In this document: one piece after another, positions 6,788-15,156 of the stretch
Layout of the letters: each line of letters opens with the position of its first letter
Position numbering within the stretch: the first letter of the stretch is position 1
Origin: Deltaproteobacteria bacterium
GTDB taxonomy: Bacteria > Desulfobacterota > Desulfobulbia > Desulfobulbales > BM004
Length of the DNA stretch: 15,156 nt
Assembly (NCBI GenBank): GCA_020346205.1
Contig: CP070776.1
Location: forward strand, 540,372 to 555,527
Direction: 5' to 3'
The notes under the pieces: generated by a model
Told to the model about the DNA's origin: nothing
What the model saw: the letters and a program-made list of their open reading frames with translations, nothing else
The model's database searches: none
Made by a program: the position numbers and the translations under genes

Positions 6788-8380
6788 ATGGATGATACTT
6801 TAAAAAAGATTGAGGTTCTTTTTATTGAAGATAACCCTGATGATGTGGAGCTTGAACTGTATGAGCTTAGAAAAGGGGGCTTTGATGTCACTCATCATGT
6901 TGCCAGAAACCGGGAGCAGTTTCTGGCAAGCCTCGAAAATCTGAATGCAGATATTATCATCGCAGATTATTCCCTGCCTAATCTCACAGGCATAGAGGCA
7001 ATACATTTACTCCAGGAAAAAAACATCAAAATTCCTGTAATCCTCATTACAGGCATGGGTAATGAACAGGTTGCCGTGGACAGTCTCAGGGAAGGGGCAA
7101 TTGATTATATTTTAAAGAAAAATATTGCCGGTTTTGCAGCTCGTGTATCCAGGGCCCTTGATATCTGGGCGGACCGGCAGGCCATAGAAACTGTTGAGGC
7201 TGAAAAAAAGAAACTGCAGCAGCAGCTTTTCCAGTCCCAGAAAATGGAGTCAGTGGGACGTCTGGCCGGAGGCATAGCCCATGATTTCAATAACCTGCTC
7301 ACCGGTATCATGGGCTATGCCAGTTTAAGTCTGAAGTCCCTGCCCGAGGGCACTCCTGTCAGCAAGAATATCCAGACCATTATCGATGTCTCCAAACGTG
7401 CTTCACACCTTGTAAAGCAACTCCTGTTATTCAGCAGAAAGATCCCTCTTGAGTTCAAACTGCTGGATATCAATCGTATGGTTGAAGAAAATGTCGGTTT
7501 CATCCGGCGGATGGTTGAGGAAACCGTGGACATCGAGCTGGATTTGGCTCAGGACCTTCCCATGCTGAAATCCGACCAGGGACAGTTGACCCAGGTTTTA
7601 ATGAATTTTGCTATAAATGCCCGTGATGCCATGCAGGGCAAGGGTGTTATTACCATAAAAACGGAAAAAGTAACATCTGACTCGAAACTCGTAGCCAATA
7701 ATCCGGCTCCTGGGGTCAAAGAGTATATTATAATATCGGTAAGTGACACAGGATGCGGAATTGACAAGGAAGATCAACCCAAAATATTCGATCCCTTCTT
7801 TACCACAAAGGAGGTTGGCAAGGGCACAGGACTTGGCCTGGCAATTGTATATTCAATTATAATAGGGCATGGCGGTTGGGTTGATGTGCAGAGTGTAAAA
7901 GGTGAAGGATCTACATTCAGGGTTTTCCTGCCTGTTGTTCTTGATGGGGCTGCTGAAGGTGAATCTGTAGAAGCTGATGCTCAGCAGCAAGGTTCGTATC
8001 GTCAAACGATTAGTGGTAAGGAAACGATTCTCATCGTTGAAGATGAAGAAGTGCTTCGTTCCTTCTCTTCCGAAATGCTTAAGGATCTAGGTTACGAAGT
8101 TCTTACTGCAAGCAACGGTGAGGAAGCCCTGGCAGTGTTTGCTGAAAACCATGAAGTAATAAACCTAGTAGTTTCCGATATGATTATGCCAAAAAAGTCA
8201 GGCGTGGAACTTTTCAGTGAACTGAAAGAAATGAAGCCTGATGTTAAATTCATTCTGGTTACTGGTTATTGCCTTGAAGAAGCTGAAGGTCATGTATTGC
8301 GCAACATGTCGGCCATTATGATGAAACCATATACCACAGAAAAGATTGCAGCCCTTATTCGAAAAGTTCTTGACGAGTAA
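6788..8380 (+). CDS. Soluble hybrid histidine kinase, REC-HisKA-HATPase-REC
   Basis: A 530-residue cytoplasmic hybrid kinase with no membrane segment. An N-terminal receiver (about 8-125) has D60 in [13 protein letters not shown] and K110/K111. A short helix (about 130-155) leads to HisKA with H165 in [18 protein letters not shown]. The HATPase has its N box at [11 protein letters not shown]1 VSDTGCGID, the F box [15 protein letters not shown] and G2 GLGLAIV. A Gln-rich linker (about 390-410) is followed by a C-terminal receiver (about 412-530) with D464 in [12 protein letters not shown] and K513. The first receiver begins with the same [10 protein letters not shown] motif as the preceding protein, and the gene starts 27 bp after it without a clear Shine-Dalgarno, so co-transcription and phosphorelay between them are likely. 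There is no output domain, so the final target is elsewhere. Confidence 0.93.
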   Translation: MDDTLKKIEVLFIEDNPDDVELELYELRKGGFDVTHHVARNREQFLASLENLNADIIIADYSLPNLTGIEAIHLLQEKNIKIPVILITGMGNEQVAVDSLREGAIDYILKKNIAGFAARVSRALDIWADRQAIETVEAEKKKLQQQLFQSQKMESVGRLAGGIAHDFNNLLTGIMGYASLSLKSLPEGTPVSKNIQTIIDVSKRASHLVKQLLLFSRKIPLEFKLLDINRMVEENVGFIRRMVEETVDIELDLAQDLPMLKSDQGQLTQVLMNFAINARDAMQGKGVITIKTEKVTSDSKLVANNPAPGVKEYIIISVSDTGCGIDKEDQPKIFDPFFTTKEVGKGTGLGLAIVYSIIIGHGGWVDVQSVKGEGSTFRVFLPVVLDGAAEGESVEADAQQQGSYRQTISGKETILIVEDEEVLRSFSSEMLKDLGYEVLTASNGEEALAVFAENHEVINLVVSDMIMPKKSGVELFSELKEMKPDVKFILVTGYCLEEAEGHVLRNMSAIMMKPYTTEKIAALIRKVLDE

Positions 8381-8449
8381 GCCATTCTAACCTCCCGTTT
8401 ATCTTAACTTATTTTTTCTCTGCCATAAAAAGTTAATTCTATCAAAAAG

Positions 8450-8479
8450 TTGCTTCTCTGACTGGTTTCGTTTTATACT
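8450..8479 (+). promoter_or_regulatory. Candidate promoter before the phosphate transporter gene
   Basis: TATACT (8474-8479) is a good -10 hexamer; TTGCTT (8450-8455), 18 bases upstream, is a weak -35. It is placed sensibly between the hybrid kinase stop and the next ATG at 8589. No PHO-box-like direct repeat was recognised. No terminator is visible in the 208-bp gap. Confidence 0.3.
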
Positions 8480-8588
8480 GACTCTGGATTAAGTGTAGCG
8501 TGGAGTAATTGATTAATATGAACTTTCAGGCTAATTTTCGCTTTTAAGCATTCTGAATACAAAACCTAAAAAATAATCCCGGTGTAAT

Positions 8589-10241
8589 ATGAGTTTGTAT
8601 ATGATTGGCAGCCTGCTTGGAGGGATAGGGCTTTTCCAGCTAGGCATGGTTCTGATGACTGATGGATTTAAGCTGGCTGCCGGCAAAACTCTGAAAAATA
8701 TTCTTGCAAGTTCGACCAGAACGCCTTCTCGCGGTTTGATGTCAGGCGCCCTGATCACTTCCCTGGTGCAGTCTTCCAGTGCCGTGACAGTGGCGATCAT
8801 CGGCTTTGTTAATGCAGGCCTGATGAGTCTTGGCCAGGCAGTCTTTGTTATTTATGGCAGTAACATCGGTACGACAATGACCAGCTGGCTGATAGCCCTG
8901 ATCGGTTTTAAGGTCAAAATCAAGGTATTTGCGCTGCCGGCCATAGGTGCGGGAATGATGTACCGACTAAGCAAGGGTGCCGGACGCCAGGGCGCTGCAG
9001 GGGAAGCCCTGGCCGGATTCGGGGTTTTCTTTCTGGGGATAGAGGTTTTGAAATCCACATTTGAGGGCATGGGAGCAGGTATTCAGCTTGCCAGCCTGGG
9101 AGGGGGAGGCGTTATCAGCCTACTGGTATTCCTAGGTATCGGCTTCCTTCTTACCCTGTTCATGCAATCATCCAGTGCAGCCATGGCAATTGCCCTGACA
9201 GCCACTGCCGGAGGAGTCATACCAATAAATGATGCTGCAGCAGTTGTTATCGGGGCAAATGTCGGGACTACCTCAACTGCCGCTATTGCAGTCCTGGGTG
9301 CCACGCCCAATGCCAAAAGGGTAGCTGCCTCGCATGTGATTTTCAACCTGCTCACCGGCTTGGTAGCTCTGTTGATCCTGCCTTTGCTTCTTAAATTTCT
9401 AGCTCTGATCCGGCAGTTTGTTGGTCAGGATACCGGGCCCGTAACAATACTTGCCATGTTCCATACCACCTTCAATTTTCTTGGAGTCCTGCTGCTTTGG
9501 CCGCTGACTGAGAGAATGGTCCGTTTTCTTAAAAAGCGATTCAGGAGTATGGAAGAAGATGAGGCGCGCCCCGTTTATCTGGATAAGAATATAGTTTCAA
9601 CCCCGGTTCTGGCCATGCATGCCCTGTCCAAGGAGTTAGTGAGACTGGGGCAGATTGCCAAACGCATGGCTAAAGGATCACTAAGCCATGAAGTTGCCAC
9701 CAGTCCACAGTTTGGCAAGGATAAAATCGTTCTGGATAAATTGGAAACAAAGGTTGGTGAATTTGTAAACCTCATGCAACGCAGCCACCTGCCGGCAGAA
9801 CTTGATGACCAGCTACCCAACGGTTTGCGGGTAGCTGGATATTATGCCTCGGTTGCCGAACTTGCCATCTTGGTAGCAGATAAACAGGCTGAATTGCAGG
9901 CCCTGGAAGATGAGGACACCGCAGCTGCCATGGCCCATTTCAAAGGATCGGTTGTTGATATTTTGAAACATGCAGATATCGAGGTGGAAGGATATAATGT
10001 CAATGCATGCATGGAAAAGGTACACCATCTTATTGATGAATACCATGACCTAAAGGCCCAGCTTTTGAGAGAAGGAACCCGGGGCATGATACCGGTGCGG
10101 GAGATGGTTCTGCTCCAGGAATTCATCAGCTATATCCGCCGAATTGCAGAGCAGGCTGAAAAAGGCGCACGATATTTGTCAGGACTCACAGAATTTGCTC
10201 TACCTGAAAAAGAATCTGAGGAAACCGTAGAAACTGCCTGA
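8589..10241 (+). CDS. Na+/phosphate cotransporter-family protein with PhoU-like C-terminal domain
   Basis: A 550-residue inner-membrane protein of the NptA/YjbB (PNaS) family. The membrane part (about 1-310) shows the internal duplication typical of the family: QSSSAVT at 61-67 and QSSSAAM at 193-199, each followed by a GxNxGTT motif (GSNIGTT 90-96, GANVGTT 222-228). About residues 330-540 are soluble, helical and PhoU-like, as in the larger bacterial members. Known members carry sodium-coupled phosphate, some acting as exporters; direction cannot be read here. The Shine-Dalgarno is weak. It follows the hybrid kinase by 208 bp, so it may be a separate unit; a link to the two-component cluster is only positional. 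Confidence 0.92.
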   Translation: MSLYMIGSLLGGIGLFQLGMVLMTDGFKLAAGKTLKNILASSTRTPSRGLMSGALITSLVQSSSAVTVAIIGFVNAGLMSLGQAVFVIYGSNIGTTMTSWLIALIGFKVKIKVFALPAIGAGMMYRLSKGAGRQGAAGEALAGFGVFFLGIEVLKSTFEGMGAGIQLASLGGGGVISLLVFLGIGFLLTLFMQSSSAAMAIALTATAGGVIPINDAAAVVIGANVGTTSTAAIAVLGATPNAKRVAASHVIFNLLTGLVALLILPLLLKFLALIRQFVGQDTGPVTILAMFHTTFNFLGVLLLWPLTERMVRFLKKRFRSMEEDEARPVYLDKNIVSTPVLAMHALSKELVRLGQIAKRMAKGSLSHEVATSPQFGKDKIVLDKLETKVGEFVNLMQRSHLPAELDDQLPNGLRVAGYYASVAELAILVADKQAELQALEDEDTAAAMAHFKGSVVDILKHADIEVEGYNVNACMEKVHHLIDEYHDLKAQLLREGTRGMIPVREMVLLQEFISYIRRIAEQAEKGARYLSGLTEFALPEKESEETVETA

Positions 10242-10289
10242 AAAAACTTGGGTGCACTCCTGGTATGATTATAATTGTAATTTAGTAAT

Positions 10290-10308
10290 AATTGCTGCAA
10301 CAGCAATT
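10290..10308 (+). terminator. Small hairpin after the phosphate transporter gene
   Basis: AATTGCTG (10290-10297) and CAGCAATT (10301-10308) flank a CAA spacer, an 8-bp stem with a 3-nt loop. No U run follows, so it is a poor intrinsic terminator; it might be an operator-like palindrome. It lies 49 bp after the transporter stop and about 100 bp before the chemotaxis gene. Confidence 0.25.
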
Positions 10309-10407
10309 TGCTCTATGGCTTGGGCGCCATGTTATTCTGTTTAATTCCAATACAGTAGTTTAGTTAGAGGACTGGTCAAGTTTAATCAATAGTTAAGGTG
10401 TAGATTT

Positions 10408-11610
10408 ATGGAAATTGGGATACTGAAACGTTTACAGTTAGGGATGATGGTTTTTGGTATAGCCATGGGGCTTATTTTCCCTCTTTATGCAATGTTTTTT
10501 GTGGAGTTTAAAGAAGGAATGCAGATATGGTTTAATCTTGGTTGCATTATAGCAGGTATTGTAGTGGGTGGATTTTCATTCCTTCTCGTAAAAATCATTC
10601 TGCTTAAACATCTGCGTAAGCTGGCATGGGCCTGCAGGGAAGTTACCGCCGGTCATCTCGACGTGGACATTGACGTGAAAAGTCCAGATGAAATTGGGGA
10701 AATAGTTAGTGGTTTCAATATGATGACAAGTACACTGGATGAAATGTTTAATGAAGTAAAGAGCGGGGTCAAAAACCTGGTAGGAGTTGCGGGCAATCTG
10801 TCAGCTTTCAGTCATGAACTGGTTGAGACCATTGGAGAACAGCGCGGGCATGTCACAAATATCAGTGCTGCAACAAGTGAGGCAACAGCGACAATAAATG
10901 AAATAAGTGAAAACTTGAGCATGACTGTCGGTTTTTCCAGGGGGATAAATGAAAATGCCAACCAGACAAACGACCAGATTAACCGTTCTGTTGAGGCTAT
11001 GAGTCAATCCTCTGATAGTATGAATCGGACAGTACAGCTCATGGAGCATCTCAGCATACAGTCAAAGGATATTACCTCTATTTTGATGATCATCGGTGAG
11101 ATTGCCCAGCAGACAAACCTACTATCCCTAAATGCTACGGTTGAAGCGGCCAGGGCTGGGAAGCATGGCAGGGGATTTGCCGTTGTAGCCGGAGAGGTAA
11201 AGGAACTGGCTTCCCGAACAGCCAAAGCAACCCAGGAAATTGAAGATATGGTGGAAACATTTCAGGAGAGTGTTGATGAGATTATTAAAGGCGTCAGAGT
11301 GAATTCTGATCTGAGTACTACTCTTGATAATATGCTGAACAGTTCGACAAAGAATGTCGATGAGATCATGCAAAGCATTCAGAAAGTGTCATTGATGATA
11401 GCGCAGGTTTCGGAGGCTACAAAACAGCAGGTGGATGCTTATCATAATATCGATGATTCCATGGGGAGTATCAGCCAGGCATTTTATGAGATGCTTGAGT
11501 CGACTGACGATTTGGTGCAGAACGGGGATGATATACTCAAATTTACCAGCCATTTACAGTCTATCATCAGGAAGTTTGACAAAAATGACCATTTGCAGCT
11601 TGCCGCCTAA
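10408..11610 (+). CDS. Methyl-accepting chemotaxis protein lacking a periplasmic sensor domain
   Basis: A 400-residue chemoreceptor. Two transmembrane helices (about 12-31 and 43-66) are separated by only about a dozen residues, so there is no room for a periplasmic ligand domain. A HAMP domain follows (about 66-118, with [21 protein letters not shown]). The cytoplasmic hairpin has its conserved CheA/CheW-binding tip at about 229-270 ([23 protein letters not shown], then [18 protein letters not shown]). There is no CheR-tethering pentapeptide at the C-terminus, which ends HLQLAA. Such short receptors are candidates for sensing membrane state, redox or energy through the helices or HAMP, or for signalling with partner receptors. 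AAGGTG seven bases before the ATG supports the start. No che genes are adjacent. Confidence 0.95.
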   Translation: MEIGILKRLQLGMMVFGIAMGLIFPLYAMFFVEFKEGMQIWFNLGCIIAGIVVGGFSFLLVKIILLKHLRKLAWACREVTAGHLDVDIDVKSPDEIGEIVSGFNMMTSTLDEMFNEVKSGVKNLVGVAGNLSAFSHELVETIGEQRGHVTNISAATSEATATINEISENLSMTVGFSRGINENANQTNDQINRSVEAMSQSSDSMNRTVQLMEHLSIQSKDITSILMIIGEIAQQTNLLSLNATVEAARAGKHGRGFAVVAGEVKELASRTAKATQEIEDMVETFQESVDEIIKGVRVNSDLSTTLDNMLNSSTKNVDEIMQSIQKVSLMIAQVSEATKQQVDAYHNIDDSMGSISQAFYEMLESTDDLVQNGDDILKFTSHLQSIIRKFDKNDHLQLAA

Positions 11611-11678
11611 AGGGCGAACATTATTTTTTAAATAAATAATATTAAAATTGGATAAATTGTATACACAGCATATCCGGG

Positions 11679-11697
11679 GTGGGTAATTTTTACCCAC
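11679..11697. promoter_or_regulatory. 19-bp palindrome, operator or enhancer candidate
   Basis: GTGGGTAA (11679-11686), TTT spacer, TTACCCAC (11690-11697): a perfect 8-bp inverted repeat. Its centre is about 107 bp upstream of the -24 GG of the sigma-54-like element at 11794, a usual spacing for an enhancer-binding activator site. It could instead be a weak terminator hairpin for the chemotaxis gene, ending 69 bp earlier, but only TTT follows it. Confidence 0.4.
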
Positions 11698-11793
11698 TTT
11701 GCAAGCAACGCTGGTGCAGATTTTAAAAAGTGATAAAGCGAATTCAAAAAAATATTAAATCATTTCAGTAAATTATTTAATATCTATATTGTT

Positions 11794-11809
11794 TGGCACG
11801 GTTTGTGTA
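11794..11809 (+). promoter_or_regulatory. Sigma-54-like -24/-12 promoter
   Basis: TGGCACG (11794-11800) is an exact match to the -24 block of sigma-54 promoters. At the correct 10-base spacing the -12 block reads GTGTA rather than TTGCA, so the -12 dinucleotide is GT instead of GC. Transcription would begin near 11820. No protein gene lies downstream on this strand before the terminator at 11883-11924. Confidence 0.4.
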
Positions 11810-11819
11810 ATAGTAGAGT

Positions 11820-11924
11820 ATGAAAGCACAAAAGGACAATGAGCCTCTCTCTCCTTTTTGTACTTCCCCTTCCTAAAAAAATAAGAACCCCGGCCTCCCA
11901 CCCAAGGCCGGGGTTCTTGTTTTT
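11820..11924 (+). ncRNA. Candidate small RNA of about 105 nt
   Basis: Defined by the sigma-54-like promoter upstream and a strong intrinsic terminator at its end. A 5' hairpin is visible: ACAAAAGGA (11828-11836) pairs with UCCUUUUUGU (11852-11861, one bulged U) around a 15-nt loop with a CUCUCUC tract. An unpaired pyrimidine-rich linker (CUUCCCCUUCCU) and the terminator hairpin follow. The C/U-rich segments are complementary to Shine-Dalgarno sequences, as in many base-pairing regulators. An 18-codon open frame from the ATG at 11820 exists but has no leader for a ribosome site. No RNA family is recognised. It may simply be the 3' untranslated region of the chemotaxis gene. Confidence 0.3.
11883..11924. 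terminator. Strong bidirectional intrinsic terminator
   Basis: A perfect 14-bp inverted repeat (11883-11896 with 11905-11918), GC-rich at its core (CCCCGGCCT / AGGCCGGGG), has an 8-nt loop. A GTTTTT run (11919-11924) follows on the plus strand; on the minus strand a T7 run (complement of the A7 at 11875-11881) follows the stem. It starts 7 bp past the stop of the minus-strand gene ending at 11931 and also closes plus-strand transcription from the chemotaxis gene or the candidate small RNA. Confidence 0.93.
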
Positions 11925-11930
11925 GGTCGA

Positions 11931-14090
11931 TCAGTTAGTTTCTCTTGATTTTTCAGATATAGAACGTAAGGAGTTGAGCATTGTGGCAGGATCTGTAGTG
12001 GGAAAATCGCATTTGAAATTTGTACACACAAACGCTGTTGCCTTGCTGTCAATGGCGTTCATAAATTCAATATAGTTTGCAAACTTCATGATTTGGGAGT
12101 TTGCTTCTCCTGCCGGCTTGAAAAGGACTACCGCATTGGGGAAGTAGTTTTTACGCAGTGTTTTCAACATCTCCTTAGTGTCATCAGCATCTCTTTTACC
12201 CACAATTACTACTTCCTGGGAAGGAGCCTGGGCAAGATCATGTGCTGCCAGAAGCATAGGGAATGCAAGTGGTGAATCCTTGACTCTGGAAGATGACAAT
12301 GAGCTGATTTTTGCAGCCTTTTCCTCAAAAGTATGGTTTCCGGTCAACCTGCTGAGCTTGAGCAGATTAAACATTGAAACAGAATTTGAAGATGGCATTG
12401 CTGTATCAATACTCTCCTTAATCCTTGGGAGCATTGACTTTTTATCATAAACTGTCAGGTAAAATCCACCCAATTTATCATCCCAGTAGTTTTCTATAAG
12501 GTTGCTGGTCAGGTCAAGGGCATACTTCAGCCATTTTGGATCAAAATCCCAGCTATAAAGCTCGAGCAGTCCCCAGGTCATGAATGAGTAATCGGCAGCA
12601 GAGGCTGTAAGCCCGGCCCGGCCTTCACGCCAGCGGTGTAATAGCTTTCCATCCTGGGTACGCAGATTGTTCAGAATGAACTGGGTTGCACGTTTTGCAG
12701 CTTCTCCATACTCAGGCTTGTCCAGAACCTGGGCAGCTTTGGCAAATGCAGCAATCATAAGGCCGTTCCAGTCTGTGAGTATCTTGTCATCGCGTTCAGG
12801 TCTTGGGCGTGAATTGCGCGCTGTAAGAAGTTTGGAACTGATTCTATCATATTCAGACAATTTGTCGGCAGTATGTTCAATATAAAGAATATTCTGGCCT
12901 GTTTTTTTTCCGGTAACAGAATCAATATAATTGCCACCCTCCATAATGTGGAAGATTTTGGCTGCTACAGCTGCGTCCTGCTTATTTAAAATCTTTCTTA
13001 TCTCCTCTGCTGACCAGATGTAGAACTTGCCCTCTTCTCCTTCGCTGTCAGCACTTTCAGCAGAATAAAATCCTCCGTTTTTTGCCGTCATGTCCCGAAG
13101 GACATAGCTCAGGATCTCCTTTGCCGTATTTGCATATTCCTCGTTTGAAGTAGCCTGGTAAGCTTCCAGGTAGGCTATTACAAGCAAAGCCTGGTCATAG
13201 AGCATTTTCTCGAAATGTGGCACGCGCCACTCGGCGTCAGTGGCATAGCGGTGGAAACCATAACCGAGATGATCGTATATGCCGCCCAGGCGCATAGCTG
13301 TCAAGGTTTTCTCCACCATGGCAAGTGGTTCCTTTTTGCCAGTACGATGCCAATATCTCAGCAGGAACAAAATGTTCTGTGGTTTTGGGAATTTAGTTCT
13401 TCTGCCAAAACCGCCATGCTGAGAATCATAGTTTTGAGAGAAGGCAGAAAATGCAGCATCAAGTTGGGAAGCGTTCATCTCTCCACCGGGCAGCTGGATG
13501 GTCGAAGAAATAATTGCAGCGTTGATGCTGTCAGCTGATTTTTGAATATTGTCACGTTCCCGGGACCAGAGCTCCTTGACCCTGGGGATTAGTTCCAGTA
13601 AACCAAGACGGCCAAAGCGGTTTTCCTTTGGAATGTAGGTCCCAGCATAAAACGGTTTTCCTTTAGGAGTTAAAAAGAGTGTGAGAGGCCAGCCACATGC
13701 CGGTGAGAGAAGGTGGCATGCCTTCATGTAAATCTGGTCAATATCCGGCCGTTCTTCCCGATCTACCTTGATGGGAATAAAAACGTCATTTATAAGAGCT
13801 GCAACCTGGGGGTCTGAAAAGGATTCCTCCTCCATAACATTGCACCAGTGACAGGTTAAATAACCTATGGATAAAAGAATAGGTTTGTCTTTTTCCTTTG
13901 CCAGAGAAAAGGCTTCATCTCCCCAGGGGTACCAGTCTACAGGATTTTTTGCATGCTTTAAGAGGTATGGGCTTGATTCATTAATAAGGCTGTTGGCAGA
14001 TCTTTCTTCACATCTGGCGCTGTCTGTATAAAAAGCGGAAAAGGCAAAGAAGAGAATGAGATACGGGTATGCGAAGTTTTTGTATTTCAT
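11931..14090 (-). CDS. Exported YyaL/SPATA20-type thioredoxin-domain protein (DUF255)
   Basis: A 719-residue protein. An N-terminal thioredoxin-like domain carries the family hallmarks [19 protein letters not shown] (39-57), the C80-H-W-C83 active site in [16 protein letters not shown], and [15 protein letters not shown]. It is followed by a long alpha/alpha-barrel region like N-acylglucosamine epimerase/glycosidase folds, with [32 protein letters not shown] and the conserved [14 protein letters not shown]. The biochemical role of this widespread family is not established. Unlike many relatives that begin directly at the SSPYLLQHA region, this one has a hydrophobic leader (about 5-22) resembling a signal peptide and ending near SARCEE, so it is probably periplasmic; the cysteine there is not in a good lipobox. 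It starts 20 bp after the AsmA-like gene stop, so the two are probably co-transcribed. Confidence 0.92.
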   Translation of the reverse strand: MKYKNFAYPYLILFFAFSAFYTDSARCEERSANSLINESSPYLLKHAKNPVDWYPWGDEAFSLAKEKDKPILLSIGYLTCHWCNVMEEESFSDPQVAALINDVFIPIKVDREERPDIDQIYMKACHLLSPACGWPLTLFLTPKGKPFYAGTYIPKENRFGRLGLLELIPRVKELWSRERDNIQKSADSINAAIISSTIQLPGGEMNASQLDAAFSAFSQNYDSQHGGFGRRTKFPKPQNILFLLRYWHRTGKKEPLAMVEKTLTAMRLGGIYDHLGYGFHRYATDAEWRVPHFEKMLYDQALLVIAYLEAYQATSNEEYANTAKEILSYVLRDMTAKNGGFYSAESADSEGEEGKFYIWSAEEIRKILNKQDAAVAAKIFHIMEGGNYIDSVTGKKTGQNILYIEHTADKLSEYDRISSKLLTARNSRPRPERDDKILTDWNGLMIAAFAKAAQVLDKPEYGEAAKRATQFILNNLRTQDGKLLHRWREGRAGLTASAADYSFMTWGLLELYSWDFDPKWLKYALDLTSNLIENYWDDKLGGFYLTVYDKKSMLPRIKESIDTAMPSSNSVSMFNLLKLSRLTGNHTFEEKAAKISSLSSSRVKDSPLAFPMLLAAHDLAQAPSQEVVIVGKRDADDTKEMLKTLRKNYFPNAVVLFKPAGEANSQIMKFANYIEFMNAIDSKATAFVCTNFKCDFPTTDPATMLNSLRSISEKSRETN

Positions 14091-14110
14091 ATGATCTTGT
14101 AAATATATTT

Positions 14111-15156
14111 TTATTTTCCGCTTTCTTGTTCGCCGCTGTTTTCTTTCTCAGATTTTTCCTGAGGGTTGAAGATATTGTACGGCAGCATAAATGTGCCTTT
14201 AAGTATGTTAAAAACTGCGTCACCTAAGGCCTCAGGGTGCAATGGAGTAATATTTGGGTCAGCCACAGGCCCTTTTATAGCAACCGGGATGCTTACCATG
14301 CTGCCGTCTGCACCAGTTACCGGTTGCCCTATGATTGGCACTTTAGAAACCATGGTGTCGAAAGTCTTAAAAGGAGCTATGAGCAGCGTCAGGTCAGCAT
14401 CATAATCATCCAGGTGGACTTCACCCCGGGCAAAAAGATTTAAACCCTCGCCCCGGATAATTGCCCTGTCAAAAATAAGTTTGTTGGCTTTAATGTGCGT
14501 GTCAATATCCATCTGGGAAAAAGGAAACCCTCTTTTGCCTGTACTCTCAAGCTGTTCTTCAAAGAGGTCAGTAATATTTACAACTTTGAATATCCTGGAA
14601 AGGGTTTTTAATCGTAGAATGCGGCCCTGGGAGGATTTGATGTGGATATCGCCTCCGTACCAGATGTCAGATTCATTGAGAAGATTTGCCTGAAGAGTGA
14701 AATCTCCTTCTATGACGTCCTGTTTAACTCCAAGGCAAGGCAGCACATTTTCTAAGCGAAATGATTCATCCGGGTTCGTGTGAAGTTGAAATTTTTGACC
14801 GAGATTTGTATCTGAAAACCAGGAACCTTTGAAGTCCAGAGTACACAGTTTGGCTGAGAATATTTCCGTTCGTGATATTCTGTCAGGTGCGAGCTGCATA
14901 TCACCATGTACATCATAGAATGTATAGGTGATAAATTGTTCCTCATCATATGGTGTAGTTGTTTTCCGACGCAGGGCAAAGGAATCAAAATCAAAGCCGA
15001 CCCGTCCTGTGATATCCCATCCCCTGGCAAGCTGAAGCCCCGGTTTGTGATCAGTGTGATCTTGCAAAAAAACATTATGTGTTTCCTGCATGGCAAGAGA
15101 CAGGTTGGTGAGAGATTTTTTAGAAAGATAGGATGAGGAAAGAGAAATGTCGAGCT
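14111..15156 (-). CDS. AsmA/YhdP-like protein, C-terminal part (5' end outside the window)
   Basis: The frame is open to the right edge, so only the last 348 or so codons are present; the ATG at 15089-15091 is internal, since coding continues upstream with no stop. The sequence resembles the C-terminal domain of AsmA-like/YhdP-type envelope proteins: repeated amphipathic beta-strand segments ([30 protein letters not shown]), the region [68 protein letters not shown], and the ending [31 protein letters not shown]. These proteins form long beta grooves bridging the envelope and are linked to phospholipid transport to the outer membrane. The tail is charged ([16 protein letters not shown]). It precedes the YyaL-type gene in one likely operon. 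Confidence 0.82.
   Translation of the reverse strand, partial: LDISLSSSYLSKKSLTNLSLAMQETHNVFLQDHTDHKPGLQLARGWDITGRVGFDFDSFALRRKTTTPYDEEQFITYTFYDVHGDMQLAPDRISRTEIFSAKLCTLDFKGSWFSDTNLGQKFQLHTNPDESFRLENVLPCLGVKQDVIEGDFTLQANLLNESDIWYGGDIHIKSSQGRILRLKTLSRIFKVVNITDLFEEQLESTGKRGFPFSQMDIDTHIKANKLIFDRAIIRGEGLNLFARGEVHLDDYDADLTLLIAPFKTFDTMVSKVPIIGQPVTGADGSMVSIPVAIKGPVADPNITPLHPEALGDAVFNILKGTFMLPYNIFNPQEKSEKENSGEQESGK

Noticed and set aside
11839..12075. A 78-residue plus-strand frame with an AAAGGA-like site
   Set aside because: It runs through the perfect terminator hairpin and then antisense to the conserved C-terminus of the YyaL-type gene; its possible ribosome site lies within a stem.

Overview
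The window reads as chromosome of an anaerobic Gram-negative bacterium, most likely a Desulfobacterota (sulfate-reducing deltaproteobacterial) lineage. The basis is gene content only: a selenocysteine-encoding rhodanese/rubrerythrin fusion, a histidine kinase with a periplasmic c-type heme motif, Rcp1-type and hybrid two-component proteins, an AsmA-like protein, and a sigma-54-like promoter. The species cannot be named from sequence alone. No rRNA, tRNA, CRISPR, insertion sequence or phage gene was seen.

Layout. Positions 94-1953 (minus strand) form a tight three-gene operon read right to left: a flavin-type PPOX-family protein, a small Mth938-domain protein, and class I fructose-1,6-bisphosphatase. 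An exported or membrane-anchored alpha/beta hydrolase (2120-3001, plus) converges on a small unrecognised two-helix membrane protein (3009-3413, minus). The most important gene is at 3668-4510 (plus). It looks like two short genes separated by a stop, but the in-frame TGA at 3887-3889 sits exactly where the catalytic cysteine of a rhodanese belongs. It is followed at the right distance by a hairpin with a GGUC loop, like bacterial SECIS elements. I read it as one 280-residue selenoprotein, a Sec-rhodanese fused to a rubrerythrin-like di-iron domain with all expected ligands.

Positions 4724-8380 (plus) hold a signalling cluster: a membrane histidine kinase with a CxxCH heme site in its periplasmic sensor domain, a stand-alone Rcp1-like receiver, and a soluble REC-HisKA-HATPase-REC hybrid kinase. 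Next come a Na/phosphate cotransporter-family protein with a PhoU-like tail (8589-10241) and a minimal methyl-accepting chemotaxis protein with almost no periplasmic domain (10408-11610).

Positions 11611-11930 are non-coding but structured. They hold a 19-bp palindrome, a sigma-54-like -24/-12 element about 100 bp further on, a hairpin with a CU-rich loop, and a strong bidirectional terminator. Together these could make a small RNA of about 105 nt. From 11931 to the right edge, a minus-strand pair encodes an AsmA/YhdP-like protein (5' end cut off by the window) and an exported YyaL/SPATA20-type thioredoxin-domain protein.

Functionally, redox sensing (heme kinase), peroxide and sulfane-sulfur handling (Sec-rhodanese-rubrerythrin) and a periplasmic thioredoxin-like protein fit an anaerobe coping with changing redox conditions. 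Any direct regulatory link between these genes is inference from proximity.
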